This document shows positions 28,490-37,877 of a stretch of DNA of 63,492 nucleotides, one piece after another. Source of the stretch: Flavobacteriales bacterium (GTDB lineage Bacteria; Bacteroidota; Bacteroidia; Flavobacteriales_F; PHOS-HE28); contig JADJOG010000023.1 in the NCBI GenBank assembly GCA_016713865.1, positions 1-63,492 on the forward strand, given 5' to 3'. Position numbers and translations under genes: made by a program. The notes beneath the pieces were generated by a model. That model did not search any database and had not been told where the DNA came from. It saw only the letters and a program-made list of their open reading frames with translations. The first letter of the stretch is position 1. Each line of letters begins with the position of its first letter.

Positions 28490-28971
28490 TGACCCAAGCC
28501 CGCATCCTCGAGCTCCTCGACTACGTGAAGGACCCGGAGATCCCGGCCATAAACGTGCTGGAGCTGGGCGTGGTGCGCGGCGTGGAGGTGGAGGAGAGCG
28601 GCAAGGCCATCGTCACCATTACGCCCACCTACACCGGTTGCCCGGCCATGGATGTGATGGCGGCCGATATCAAGAAGGAATTGCTGGAAGCCGGCGTGCC
28701 GGATGTGGAAGTGAAGCTGACCCTCTCCCCCGCCTGGACCACCGATTGGATCACCGACGAGGGCAAACGCAAACTGAAGGAATACGGCATCGCCCCACCG
28801 GAGAAGACCGCCGACATCCGCGCGCTGAAAGGCAATGCGCCCGTAGTGCCTTGTCCGCAATGCGGATCGAAGAACACATCAATGCTGAGCGCATTCGGAT
28901 CTACAGCCTGCAAGGCGCTGTGGAAGTACAATGATTGCTTGGAACCATTCGATCAGTTCAAGTGCTTATAA
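28486..28971 (+). CDS. paaD: Phenylacetate pathway protein PaaD (MIP18/SufT-like)
   Basis: Intact, 161 residues. Needed for maturation of the epoxidase complex, probably for iron-sulfur cluster insertion into PaaE. The MIP18-family domain has LDYVKDPEIPAINVLELGVV and YTGCPAMDVM (conserved Cys), and the C-terminus is a cysteine-rich zinc-like region with PCPQCGSKN, STACKALW and a terminal FDQFKCL. It starts at the overlapping ATGATG (28486 or 28489). The usual neighbours paaC and paaE are separated from it by the MNT-HEPN insert and by inversion. Confidence 0.93.
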   Translation: MMTQARILELLDYVKDPEIPAINVLELGVVRGVEVEESGKAIVTITPTYTGCPAMDVMAADIKKELLEAGVPDVEVKLTLSPAWTTDWITDEGKRKLKEYGIAPPEKTADIRALKGNAPVVPCPQCGSKNTSMLSAFGSTACKALWKYNDCLEPFDQFKCL

Positions 28972-28982
28972 GGAATTGACCG

Positions 28983-29627
28983 ATGGATCTGACCTCAATT
29001 ATCCTGAGTGCTGTAACTGGTGGTGTAATCGCCCTCAGTTTCGCGAGTATTACCAAGGCATGGAAGCATGCTAAAGAAGTTAACGACTACCGCGAGCTGT
29101 TGATGAACTTCATCGAACGGATCGGCATTCCTCTTTCCCAGGAGTACATCGTCCAAGCGAGCGAAGCGATTGCTATAATTCAGTGCGAGGAGTTCAAGGC
29201 CTACCGTGAAATGGTGCATGGCCGAAGCGCAGAGTCATTCCCAATGCTCAATAGCGACCTTTTGCGGAGCATCCCACCTGTCATGCTAAAGGAAATACTC
29301 GATGGTAGAACGGCCTTTAGCGAGATCTTCATCTTCTATCACTGCCTTGATTTCGTCATGGAGGTAACGCCAGGCAGTGCTCAGAGATCGTACAACGAAT
29401 TCGTTAAGGAACACACAAAGGACAAAGTGAGCAGCCACGATGATTTCATCAGAGAATTCGAACAATGTGAGATCATTTCTACTCAGCGCCATCATTATTC
29501 CAGCCTTTTGAAGTCAAGGATTAAACGCTCAGAACTCAACATTGGCTTCCTGAAGTCTTTGCATGATGAACTGGCAGGAAGTGGACTTAAATGGCGCTTG
29601 AGGTACTTCTGGAAAGCCCTCATATAG
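28983..29627 (+). CDS. Hypothetical membrane-anchored protein
   Basis: Intact, 214 residues, not recognised. One hydrophobic N-terminal segment (SIILSAVTGGVIALSFASI) is followed by a soluble, mostly helical region rich in charged and aromatic residues, with no catalytic motif that I can name. Its base composition is visibly lower in GC than the genes on both sides (many A/T third positions), which suggests horizontal transfer. It begins 11 bp after paaD and could be transcribed with it, but a functional link is doubtful. Confidence 0.65.
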   Translation: MDLTSIILSAVTGGVIALSFASITKAWKHAKEVNDYRELLMNFIERIGIPLSQEYIVQASEAIAIIQCEEFKAYREMVHGRSAESFPMLNSDLLRSIPPVMLKEILDGRTAFSEIFIFYHCLDFVMEVTPGSAQRSYNEFVKEHTKDKVSSHDDFIREFEQCEIISTQRHHYSSLLKSRIKRSELNIGFLKSLHDELAGSGLKWRLRYFWKALI

Positions 29628-29665
29628 GCATCTGTAGGTCATGATACCCTAACAAATCCCCCCCC

Positions 29666-29673
29666 TACTTTCG
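29666..29673 (+). promoter_or_regulatory. Candidate -7 element TACTTTCG for cca
   Basis: TACTTTCG differs from TAnnTTTG by one base and lies seven bases before the ATG at 29681. That would make a very short leader. No -33 TTG is visible at the usual distance. Confidence 0.4.
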
Positions 29674-29680
29674 CCGCCCG

Positions 29681-31154
29681 ATGCCAACCGGGCACAAATA
29701 CTCCGTTGATCCCGCGCGCCTCGATGGCGTTGCGAGCGAGCCGCTCTTCGCTGCCGTTGCGGCTGAAGCGGCCAAGCAGGGCATCGCGGCCTTCGCCATC
29801 GGCGGCTATGTGCGCGACCGGTTGATCGGCCGTCCGTGCAAGGACATCGACTTCGTGGTGGAGGGTGATGGCATCGCCTTCGCGCAAGCCGTGGCCCTGC
29901 GCCTCAATGCCGGCCATGTGCATGTCTTCAAGAATTTCGGGACGGCCATGTTCATGCTTGACGATCCCGCTGAGGCGGGACAGGTCAAGTGGAGTTCGTG
30001 GGCGCGCGCAAGGAGAGCTACAGCCGCAACAGCCGGAAGCCTGAAGTGGTACCGGGCAGCATCCAGGACGATCAGGAGCGGCGCGACTTCACCATCAATG
30101 CGCTGGCGATCTCGCTCAACCAAGGCAGCCTCGGCGCGCTGGTTGATCCCTTCGGCGGCATCCTTCATCTGATCAAGGGCTGCTGCGCACACCGCTCGAT
30201 CCCGACATCACCTTCAGCGACGACCCGCTGCGTATGCTGCGCGCCGTGCGCTTCGCCAACCAGCTCGGCTTCACCATCGACCCGCCCACCTTCGAGGCGA
30301 TCAAACACAACGCGAAGCGATTGGAGATCATCAGCGCAGAGCGCATCCACACGGAGGTGAACAAGATCCTGCTCTGCGACACCCCGAGCACGGGCTTCAT
30401 CCTGCTGCGCGAGAGCGGGCTCATGGCCGAGTTCTTCCCCGAGTTCTTGGAACTGGCGGGCGCCGAAGAGAAATTCGGCATCGGCCACAAGGACAACTTC
30501 TACCACACGCTGCAGGTGCTCGACAACGTGTGCGCGAAGAGCAATGACCTCTGGCTGCGCTGGGCCGCCGTGCTGCACGACATCGCCAAGCCCGCCACCA
30601 AACGCTTCGAGCCCGGCCACGGTTGGACCTTCCACGGGCACGAGGACAAGGGCGCGCGCATGGTGCCTAAGATCTTCCGCCGCCTGAAGCTGCCGCTCGA
30701 CGACCAGATGCGCTTCGTGCAGAAGCTCGTGGCGCTTCACCTGCGTCCCATCGCGCTCACCAAGGAAGAAGTCACCGATAGCGCGATCCGCCGCTTGCTC
30801 TTCGACGCTGGCGACGACATCGACGCGCTCATGATCCTTTGCCGCGCCGACATCACCAGCAAGAACGAGAAGAAGAAGGACCGCTACCTGCGCAACTACG
30901 AGCTGGTGATGCAGAAGCTGAAGGACGTGGAGGAGAAGGACCGCGTGCGCAACTTCCAGCCGCCCATCACCGGCGAGGACGTTATGCGCGCCTTCAACAT
31001 CCCGCCCTGCAAGCTCATCGGCGACATCAAGACGGTGATCAAGGATGCGATCCTCGATGGCCAGATCCAGAACGACCGCGAACAAGCGTGGCAACTGATG
31101 CTGGAGACCGGGAGGAAGTTGGGCGTAGAGCCGGATGTGCTGAAGGACGAGTGA
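29681..31154 (+). CDS. cca: CCA tRNA nucleotidyltransferase / poly(A) polymerase family with HD domain (two frameshifts)
   Basis: Adds or repairs the 3' CCA of tRNAs. About 490 residues when joined. The nucleotidyltransferase head has FAIGGYVRDRLIGRPCKDID (GG-x-x-RD and the metal-binding D-x-D), then RRDFTINALAISL and LRMLRAVRFANQLGFTI, a tRNA-binding neck, and an HD domain with HKDNFYHTLQVLDNV and RWAAVLHDIAKPATK. Frame changes near 29990 and 30180 interrupt it. The start ATG is preceded by a TACTTTCG box. In this lineage one enzyme usually makes the whole CCA, consistent with a full-length gene. The breaks are presumed errors. Confidence 0.88.
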
Positions 31155-31264
31155 GCAGTAGGCAGTAGGCAGTTGGCAGTTGGCAATTGGTAGCCTCCTG
31201 AGCCATGGGCGCGAACCTTAGTTTCGCGGGCGAATCGCACTGCCAACTGCAAACTGCCTACTGC
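31155..31264. repeat. Imperfect inverted repeat flanking a promoter-like box
   Basis: Left arm at 31155-31183 is made of GCAGTAGGCAGT units. The right arm at 31238-31264 reads as its reverse complement with a few changes. The loop contains TAGTTTCG at 31220-31227, a -7-like element for the following gene. Confidence 0.5.
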
Positions 31265-31268
31265 TTCA

Positions 31269-31853
31269 ATGCGCATCTACCGCTTCCGCGTCCTCATCGA
31301 CCACACCAGCGAGGCTTTCCGCGACATCGAGATCGGGAGCGATCATACATTCCTCGATTTCCACAACGCCATCAAGGATGCCTTCGCATTCATCGGTCAG
31401 GAGATGGCCGCGTTCTATGTGAGCGACGAGAATTGGGACAAGGGCGCCGAGATTCCCTTGGCCGACATGGGCTTCGCCGAAGAAGGCCATGTGCCCGCGC
31501 TCATGCCCGATGTGCGCATCAGCGATCACATGCGCAGCACCACCCAGCGCTTCGTGTACGCTTACGACTTCCTGCACATGTGGCTCTTCATGGTGGAACT
31601 GATCGGCGCCGGTGAACCAGAGGAAGGCATCAGCTACCCGCGCATGGTGCTGAGCATGCACGAAGCCCCCGATGAGCACAGCAAGGAGGACGACCTCACC
31701 GCTGGCATCCTGGAAGAGGACCCTTACGCCATGGGCGAAGAGGAACAGCAGTACGAAGAGGGCGAGGACGACGCCGAATTCAGTGATGAAGAGCAAGGTG
31801 AGGGTCATGATGAATTCGGGCACGGCGGCGGCGGTGACGACGACTTCCGCTGA
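31269..31853 (+). CDS. pRiA4b ORF-3-like protein with acidic tail
   Basis: Intact, 194 residues. The N-terminal 110 residues match the plasmid pRiA4b ORF-3-like fold (MRIYRFRVLIDHTSEAFRDI, IKDAFAFIGQEMAAFYVSDE), a family of unknown function found beside many bacterial genes. From about residue 115 the sequence is strongly acidic (EEDPYAMGEEEQQYEEGEDD, then Gly/Asp-rich). The stop overlaps the miaA start by one base (TGATG), indicating translational coupling and perhaps a role in tRNA modification or in regulating it. That last point is inference. Confidence 0.8.
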   Translation: MRIYRFRVLIDHTSEAFRDIEIGSDHTFLDFHNAIKDAFAFIGQEMAAFYVSDENWDKGAEIPLADMGFAEEGHVPALMPDVRISDHMRSTTQRFVYAYDFLHMWLFMVELIGAGEPEEGISYPRMVLSMHEAPDEHSKEDDLTAGILEEDPYAMGEEEQQYEEGEDDAEFSDEEQGEGHDEFGHGGGGDDDFR

Positions 31854-32763
31854 TGGCTGCGCGTACCCTCATCATCGTCGGCGGCCCCACGGCTTCGGGC
31901 AAGACGGATGCGGGCATCGCGCTGGCAAAGCACTTCGCGACGGATGTGATCAGCGCCGATTCGCGTCAGTTCTACCAAGCCATGCGCATCGGCACCGCGC
32001 GGCCCTTGGAGCACGAACTGGCCGGTGTGAAGCATCACTTCCTCGGCCAACTGCAATTGGAAGAGACCTGGAGCGCTGGCCGTTTCGCGCGTGAAGCGGA
32101 GCCGGTGCTGCAAGAACTGCTCGCCAAGCATGGCATCGCCGTGCTCGTAGGCGGCAGCGGACTCTACATCGATGCACTGGTGAAAGGCCTCGATCCTTTG
32201 CCCGCAAGTGATCCACGATTGCGCGAGCGCTTGCAGCGACGGATCGACACCGGTGGTCTTTCGATCTGGCGCATGAGATCGAACGTCTCGATCCCGCCAC
32301 AGCCGCGCGCATCGATGCCAGCAACCCGCACCGCGTGATACGTGCGCTGGAAGTGTGCCTGCTCACCGGCAAGCCCTTCAGCGAGCAGCGCACCGAAGCG
32401 AGCGACCGCACCGACATGCGCATCGTGCGCATTGCGATGGATGTGCCGCGCGAGGAGCTCTACGCGCGCATTGACGCCCGCGTGGACCGCATGATGGCCG
32501 AGGGACTGCTCGAAGAAGCACGCTCCCTCCTGCCCCACCGCGAGCTCAATGCGCTGCAGACGGTTGGCTACAAAGAGCTCTTCCTGCACTTCGATGGGAA
32601 GCTCTCCTTGGCCGATGCCGTCGCGCTGATCAAGCAGCACAGCCGCAACTACGCCAAGCGGCAAATGACCTGGCTGCGCCGCGACGCGGAGTGGCGTTGG
32701 GTTGCGCCGATGGACTACGAAGGCATGATATCGTACTGCGCGCAACGCGTTGATCAGACCTGA
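31853..32763 (+). CDS. miaA: tRNA dimethylallyltransferase (frameshifted)
   Basis: Transfers an isoprenyl group to N6 of A37 in tRNAs reading UNN codons. The P-loop is IIVGGPTASGKTDAGIAL (about residues 7-24), followed by VISADSRQFYQAM and LVGGSGLYIDALVKGLDPL, and in the second half HRVIRALEVCLLTGKPFS and NALQTVGYKELF. A frameshift near 32250 splits it, and joined it is about 303 residues, the normal length. It overlaps the stop of the preceding gene by one base and the 3' end of the convergent phosphatase gene by about 10 bp. Confidence 0.92.
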
Positions 32764-34024
32764 ACGCCGATCAAGAGCACATCATCCACTTGCTCCTCTT
32801 CGCCTTTCCATTCCTAAAGCGATCTGACAAGGCCTGATGCTGCTCGTCAATCGCTAGGGAAGATGTCTCAATCAACCATTGCTTGAGACCTGCGGAGCGC
32901 AGCTTCTTGCCCTGCACCCCGCCGAATTGATCAACCAACCCATCGGAGAAGAGATAGAAACGATCGCCACTTTGCAGCTTTATCCGCTGCTCTTGGAATC
33001 GCTGCACAGCGCCATCGTGCGCTCCAATGGGCATACGATCGGCCTTCAGCTCGATCAATTCATCATTGCGGATGACCCAAAGCGGATGGAATGCACCAGC
33101 GAAGCGCAGCTCCAAAGAATCAGGGTCAAGAACGGCGAGGCCCACATTCATGCCATCGCGCTGATCAGCCTCCTCGTGCCGGTTCAGCATCTGTGTGAAT
33201 CCGTCGCGCATGGAATCGAGCGCAGCGGCCGGATCTCGTATCCCCTTGTCCACGATCACTTCCTGGAACAGCGATGCGCCGATGAGGCTCAGCAAGGCCC
33301 CTGGCACACCATGCCCGGTGCAATCCGCGGCCGCCACAACAATTCTTCCCTCTGCGTGCGTGAACCAGTAGAGATCACCGCTCACGATATCACGCGGCCG
33401 GAACAGGATGAACGATTCAGGCAAGTGCTCCTGCAATTTAGCTGCTTCAGGCAGCACGGCGCGCTGGATGCGTTGAGCGTAGCGAATGCTGCTCAGGAGG
33501 TCCGCATTCTGCTGCTGAACCAAGGACTGCTGCCGTTCAACCTTGGCGCGCAGCGCCAATCGGTCACGGATGTCACGCGCAAAGAGAATGACGGCCGGTC
33601 GACCGTCGTAGCTGGTCACCTTCGTGCTGCATTCAACAGGAATCAATGTTCCATCAGCCGCAACGAGTGGAATATCCTCATACACGTGTCCACCTAGCTC
33701 CCAAGCATCGGCGATTCGCCGCGCGCTCCGTTGCAGATCCTCCTTGCGATGAAGCTCGAAGATGGACAGCTGCCTCAAGCGATCACGGGTGTGGCCCAGC
33801 AATACCGCAGCGCTCTCGTTCGCCTGATAAATGCGCCCATTCACGAAGTTGATGACGAAGAGCGCATCATTGCTGCCCTCCAGGACTTCGAGGTAACTGC
33901 TGCGATCGCGTTCCGCCCGCTGGTTCCGCGCGTGCAACCGATTGTAGGCGTGCGCCAGACCAGCAGATGCGGCGAGCAGCGCCAAGGGAATGGCGCCCAG
34001 TGCGATTCCGATGCTCAGTTCCAT
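32754..34024 (-). CDS. Membrane PAS-domain SpoIIE-type PP2C phosphatase (3' frameshift)
   Basis: About 420 residues. An N-terminal transmembrane helix (SIGIALGAIPLALLAASAGLA) precedes a PAS domain (about residues 45-150, LEGSNDALFVINFVNGRIYQ), a coiled coil, and a SpoIIE-type PPM phosphatase (about 190-end). The phosphatase motifs are RDIVSGDLYWF and AADCTGHGVPGALLSLIG, with the metal-binding Asp, and later SDGLVDQFGG. Near the 3' end the frame changes (about 32815), and the correct ending in the other frame reads EEEQVDDVLLIGVQV, giving a stop at 32754. The ATG overlaps the end of the peroxiredoxin gene. The target is probably an anti-anti-sigma factor or similar, not present in this window. 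Confidence 0.85.
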
Positions 34025-35022
34025 GCGGGTATGGCAGCGGTAGGCAGCTGTTCGAGCACGCTGAAGATGAGCGATGGATCGAGGAACTCACCCACGCGAT
34101 CGGGTCGTGATACATAGCGCACCATCCCATCCGTATCGATGAGGAACGATGCGGGCAACGGGATCCCCTGTGCATAATCGATCCCTGCTTCGAGCACCGG
34201 GTTGTTATACACCACGCCATAGCGATCGCTCACTTGCTGCGATGCATCGCTGAGCATGAGGTAACGGACGCCGATTCGGGAAACCATGTCGCGGTTCACC
34301 TCTATATCATCGGGCCCAATAGCGACCACGTGCACGCCTTTATCCATGAAGCGCTGCCGATTGCGCTCGTAGGTGCGCAGCATCATGTGGCAGCCGGGGC
34401 ACCAATCGCCACGCACGAAAATGAGCAGCACGGGGTGCTTGCCGCGGAAATCGGAGAGCTTCACGAGCTTCCCCTCTTGATCGGGCAACTCGAAGTCCAT
34501 GGCCTCCATGCCTGCCTGAATGCGGTAACCGAAGCGCGTGCTCTTCCGAATCTGCCAGGCATCCTGGACATAACCAGCGGTGAGAATCAGAGAGGAAGCG
34601 ATCGGGAAGATCGGCGCTAGCCAGAGGTCGGCGGTGAACTCGGTTGCACGGATAGCGAGCCCGAAGAGCGCCAGACCAAGAAGCGCCAAGCCGCTATCGG
34701 CCCAGAGCAGATTCACATACGTGAAGCGCTGCATGAAAGCCTGGCGCGCTACACCTGCCGTTGACGCCAGCAGCAGGGATAGCGTGAGCAGAGGCCAAGT
34801 GGAATATCGGAGATCAAGCAGGATGCCCAGAGCCACTGCGGTGAGCACCATCATGCCGAACTGGAACTGGCTCGTGTATTTCTTGAATTCGAGCCAAACG
34901 AAGGCATGAGCAGCAACTAGCGCGGCCGCTGCCGCGAGAGGAAAGCCAGCAATGGCCATTACAGGAGCTGCTGCCAAGAGAATAACAGCCAAGCTGGTGA
35001 ACGGATGAATGCGCTGGAACAT
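34015..35022 (-). CDS. Membrane-anchored peroxiredoxin/thioredoxin-like protein
   Basis: Intact, 335 residues. Four or five hydrophobic helices occupy about residues 5-160 (e.g. LAVILLAAAPVMAIAGFPLA, MMVLTAVALGILLD), followed by an AhpC/TSA domain (about 175-325) with the active-site segment FVRGDWCPGCHMMLRTYERN, so Cys-x-x-Cys in the place of the thioredoxin pair. The catalytic part is cytoplasmic or periplasmic depending on helix count. Its stop overlaps the start of the PAS-phosphatase gene by about 10 bp, so the two are co-translated, suggesting that thiol redox status is reported to the phosphatase. Substrate unknown. Confidence 0.85.
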   Translation of the reverse strand: MFQRIHPFTSLAVILLAAAPVMAIAGFPLAAAAALVAAHAFVWLEFKKYTSQFQFGMMVLTAVALGILLDLRYSTWPLLTLSLLLASTAGVARQAFMQRFTYVNLLWADSGLALLGLALFGLAIRATEFTADLWLAPIFPIASSLILTAGYVQDAWQIRKSTRFGYRIQAGMEAMDFELPDQEGKLVKLSDFRGKHPVLLIFVRGDWCPGCHMMLRTYERNRQRFMDKGVHVVAIGPDDIEVNRDMVSRIGVRYLMLSDASQQVSDRYGVVYNNPVLEAGIDYAQGIPLPASFLIDTDGMVRYVSRPDRVGEFLDPSLIFSVLEQLPTAAIPAWN

Positions 35023-35110
35023 CGCGCGTATTACGTCGGCATGACCGCTCGGGTTCCTTGCCTGGCCCTGCCCTTGATCAAGTTGTCAGGAAGGCGTTTC
35101 CCAAGAGGGG

Positions 35111-35673
35111 CTATTCAGACAGCCAATTCCCGATGATGCGCGCGCCCAAAGGAGTAAGCACGCTTTCCGGATGGAATTGAACGCCGCAGGCCCGGCAGGT
35201 GCGGTGCCGAACAGCCATGATGGTGCCTTGCTCGCTACGCGCCGTGATGCGCAGGGTTTCCGGCATCTTATCCGGATCAGCAGCCCAGCTATGGTATAAT
35301 CCGACTTCGAAGACCTCGGGCAGGCCATTAAAGAGGGGATCGCACGGTTGTTCCGCACGGCAGGAACTGCAACACCATGGCGCACAACGGACTGGTTCAC
35401 GAGCATGCCTCCGCAAGCTTCAACAATGGCCTGCATGCCCAAACAAACACCGAGCATCGGATGAGTGGGCGACAACCGTTCAATCACCTCCATGGTAATG
35501 CCTGCTTCACGCGGCAAGCCCGGCCCCGGCGAGAGCACGATCCGATCATATGCAGCAGCCTCATGAACGCTAACGGCATCGTTTCGCTTCACGGCAACAT
35601 CGGCATGCGCCGCAAGCAAGTGATGCAGGTTCCACGTGAAGGAATCGTAGTTGTCGATGAGCAGGATGCGCAC
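35111..35673 (-). CDS. pabA: Aminodeoxychorismate/anthranilate synthase component II (frameshifted)
   Basis: Glutamine amidotransferase supplying ammonia for p-aminobenzoate (folate) or anthranilate synthesis. Motifs: MRILLIDNYDSFTWNL at the start, RIVLSPGPGLPREAG, LGVCLGMQAIVEACGG (catalytic Cys) and CGVQFHPESVLTPLG (His/Glu). The middle changes frame near 35345-35400, joining to CDPLFNGLPEVFEVGLYHSW. Which of the two pathways it serves cannot be read from this window because component I is absent. It lies 6 bp after the DUF4260 gene, so both are likely in one unit. Confidence 0.85.
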
Positions 35674-35679
35674 AGTCGA

Positions 35680-36084
35680 TCAAGGGTTCTGTTCACGTCG
35701 GCCGCCGATCCAACCCAGATGCGTGTGGTGAAAGCTGTCGCCGAACTTGAGTCCGTAACCGAAGATGCGGTCCATGGAGGCGTGGCCATAGAGAATGACT
35801 CCGGTGAATAGCAGCACCTCATCCCAATCACCGATGGCAGCATCATAGGCTGATGAGAACCGGGCGAGTTGGCCTAAGATCACGCATGCTATAGCAACTC
35901 CCTTGTGATGCAATAGATTGTAGCAAAATGCTCCGAAGCGCGGATTCACGAGGTAGCCAAGGATGCCAACATCAGGAGCGAGCAGCATCAGCACAAATAC
36001 CCACCATGGCAAATGAGCAGCGAACAACCCGAGCGCAATCAGGACGAACTGGGCCAACTCTTCAATCCGAATCAAGTTCTTCAT
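35680..36084 (-). CDS. DUF4260 family membrane protein
   Basis: Intact, 134 residues, matching the DUF4260 pattern. Three or four transmembrane segments (VLIALGLFAAHLPWWVFVLM, then AIACVILGQLARF and VLLFTGVILYGHASMDRIFG). The conserved C-terminal motif is FGYGLKFGDSFHHTHLGWIG. The function is unknown. It is transcribed just upstream of pabA. Confidence 0.85.
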   Translation of the reverse strand: MKNLIRIEELAQFVLIALGLFAAHLPWWVFVLMLLAPDVGILGYLVNPRFGAFCYNLLHHKGVAIACVILGQLARFSSAYDAAIGDWDEVLLFTGVILYGHASMDRIFGYGLKFGDSFHHTHLGWIGGRREQNP

Positions 36085-36155
36085 GCTGGGATTGCTTCTG
36101 TTTTCATGGATGAATGCACGGGCGCAAAAAAATCATTCAGTCCAGTTAAGGCACC

Positions 36156-36829
36156 CTATTCCCACACGATCCCCACGGGGCAATGGTCGCTTCCCATCAC
36201 ATCATTCAAGATGAAGGCATCCTTCACCTTCTTCTCGAAGCCCTTCGTCACCAGCACATAGTCGATGCGCCAGCCCACGTTCTTGGCGCGCGCGCCAAAA
36301 CGCTGGCTCCACCAACTGTACTTCACGGCTTCCAGGATGCATGTGCCTGAAGGTATCCACCCAGCCTGACCCGAGTAGCGCGCTTAGGCCATCGATCTCC
36401 TGCTGGGTGTAGCCGCTGGTCTTGTTGTAGTTATCCTTTGGTCTCGCAAGATCGATAGGCTGGTGCGCCACGTTCAGATCGCCGGTAACTATAACTGGCA
36501 GCTTGCCCTTGGCCAGCTTGTTCACGTATGCCCGGAAAGCGGCGTCCCATTCTGCGCGATAGCCCAAGCGCTTCATGCCTTCGCCGCTATTCGGCGTATA
36601 CACGCACACCCTTGCTGGCGATCGCGGTGCCGCTGTACCCGAGCTTCTCGGCGCCATAAGCGTTCACGTGATAGCCATTGGCATCCTTGAGCGCGGCGGC
36701 AACTTGTTCCGGCGTGGCCTTGGTCTCTTGGAAGCAGACGATATCGGCATCGAGGGCGCGCAGGGTGTCGTGCAGGCCCTTGCCCACGCTGGCGCGGATG
36801 CCATTCACGTTGAATGAGATCAACTTCAT
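36156..36829 (-). CDS. xth: Exodeoxyribonuclease III family DNA repair enzyme (frameshifted)
   Basis: AP endonuclease / exonuclease III. Start at 36829 fits the family's opening MKLISFNVNGIRASVGKGL. Other motifs are DIVCFQETKATPEQ (metal-binding Glu), VIVTGDLNVAHQPIDLARP, and the terminal GSDHCPVGIVWE with catalytic Asp-His. Two frame changes (near 36600 and 36340) separate parts. The joined length, about 250-255 residues, is typical. It lies upstream of the DUF4260/pabA pair on the same strand. Confidence 0.88.
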
Positions 36830-36988
36830 GCATAGCCGCCGATCGTAAGGCGACCGCACGGGGCGGTGAAGATCGCATGCGTTCTTCTTGCCGCATCCAT
36901 GCAAAAACAGGAGCACAGGCTACCTGAAACCGGGTATTGCGCGGGTAATTCCCTCGGCATTGATTTGCTCAACCAAACCTCTACGGAC

Positions 36989-37723
36989 ATGGAAGAGCCC
37001 ACCCAAACGACGCAACTCGTGCAGCAGCGTGTATCGCCAATATTCCCGCGCAACCCGGATGATCTCACGGGCAACGGGCATAGGCAGCTACTCGGCGTTC
37101 TGGGCATCGCGTTACCGATCCTGGTAGTGATCATGGCATGGCTACGGCCGTTGGGCTCTGTGGATCCGTGCAAGATTCTGCCGAGCATCAGCGCGTACTA
37201 CCACACGGGCGCCGAGGTGGTCTTCATCGGCGTCGTGGTGGCCTTGGGCATTTTCCTGATAACGTATGAGGGCTTCGGCAACGCCGACGGCCGAAAGGAC
37301 CGCCGTGCCGCGCGCATCGCCGGCGCAGGAGCGCTGCTGCTGGCTGTATTCCCGACCGAGGCCGAGGGCGGATTCCGCGGCCTCGACTGGTGGTGGCCTT
37401 GGATGGGAAATTTGCACTTGGCAGGCGCGGCCACGCTATTCATCAGCTTCGCCTACATGTTGTGGTTCCTGTTCCCCTTAAGCACCGTGCCACTAACGCA
37501 GGAGAAGGTCAATCGCAATCGCGTGCATCGTTGGAGCGCATTGGCCATTGTCGCGGGGCTCCTGTGGGCTTTCGTAGCGGGCTTCGTGATGCACCGCTCC
37601 ATATTCGCTCCTGAGTGGCTCATGCTGTGGGCCTTTGGTATTTCGTGGCTCACAAAAGGAAAGGTGGATCGCAGCATTCGGCTCGCTTGGCAACGGCATC
37701 TCCAGTCGGGATCCGCTGAATAG
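36989..37723 (+). CDS. DUF998-like multi-helix membrane protein
   Basis: About 245 residues from the ATG at 36989 (an in-frame upstream Met at 36866 has a non-conserved extension). Six hydrophobic segments are visible, starting LLGVLGIALPILVVIMAWL, then VVFIGVVVALGIFLITYEGF and LAGAATLFISFAYMLWFLF. Between the first two is SAYYHTGAEVVF, as in DUF998-type proteins. It is divergent from xth. The role is unknown. Confidence 0.7.
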   Translation: MEEPTQTTQLVQQRVSPIFPRNPDDLTGNGHRQLLGVLGIALPILVVIMAWLRPLGSVDPCKILPSISAYYHTGAEVVFIGVVVALGIFLITYEGFGNADGRKDRRAARIAGAGALLLAVFPTEAEGGFRGLDWWWPWMGNLHLAGAATLFISFAYMLWFLFPLSTVPLTQEKVNRNRVHRWSALAIVAGLLWAFVAGFVMHRSIFAPEWLMLWAFGISWLTKGKVDRSIRLAWQRHLQSGSAE

Positions 37724-37877
37724 TGATCCGCCTATGGGAGTGCGTGGACATTAGTCGCGCTATTCCGGTTTCTAACCGATCCTTTGGGGATAGTTCGTCC
37801 AATCCGTGTTGCTGCCCCCCATGGTCAGGCAGCTAGCTTCGGCACTCCATTCGCTTCGGCACGAACAAACACCGCAC

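Noticed and set aside
31155..31264. CRISPR array
   Set aside because: The repeats are short, adjoining units forming an inverted pair, without spacers or cas genes.
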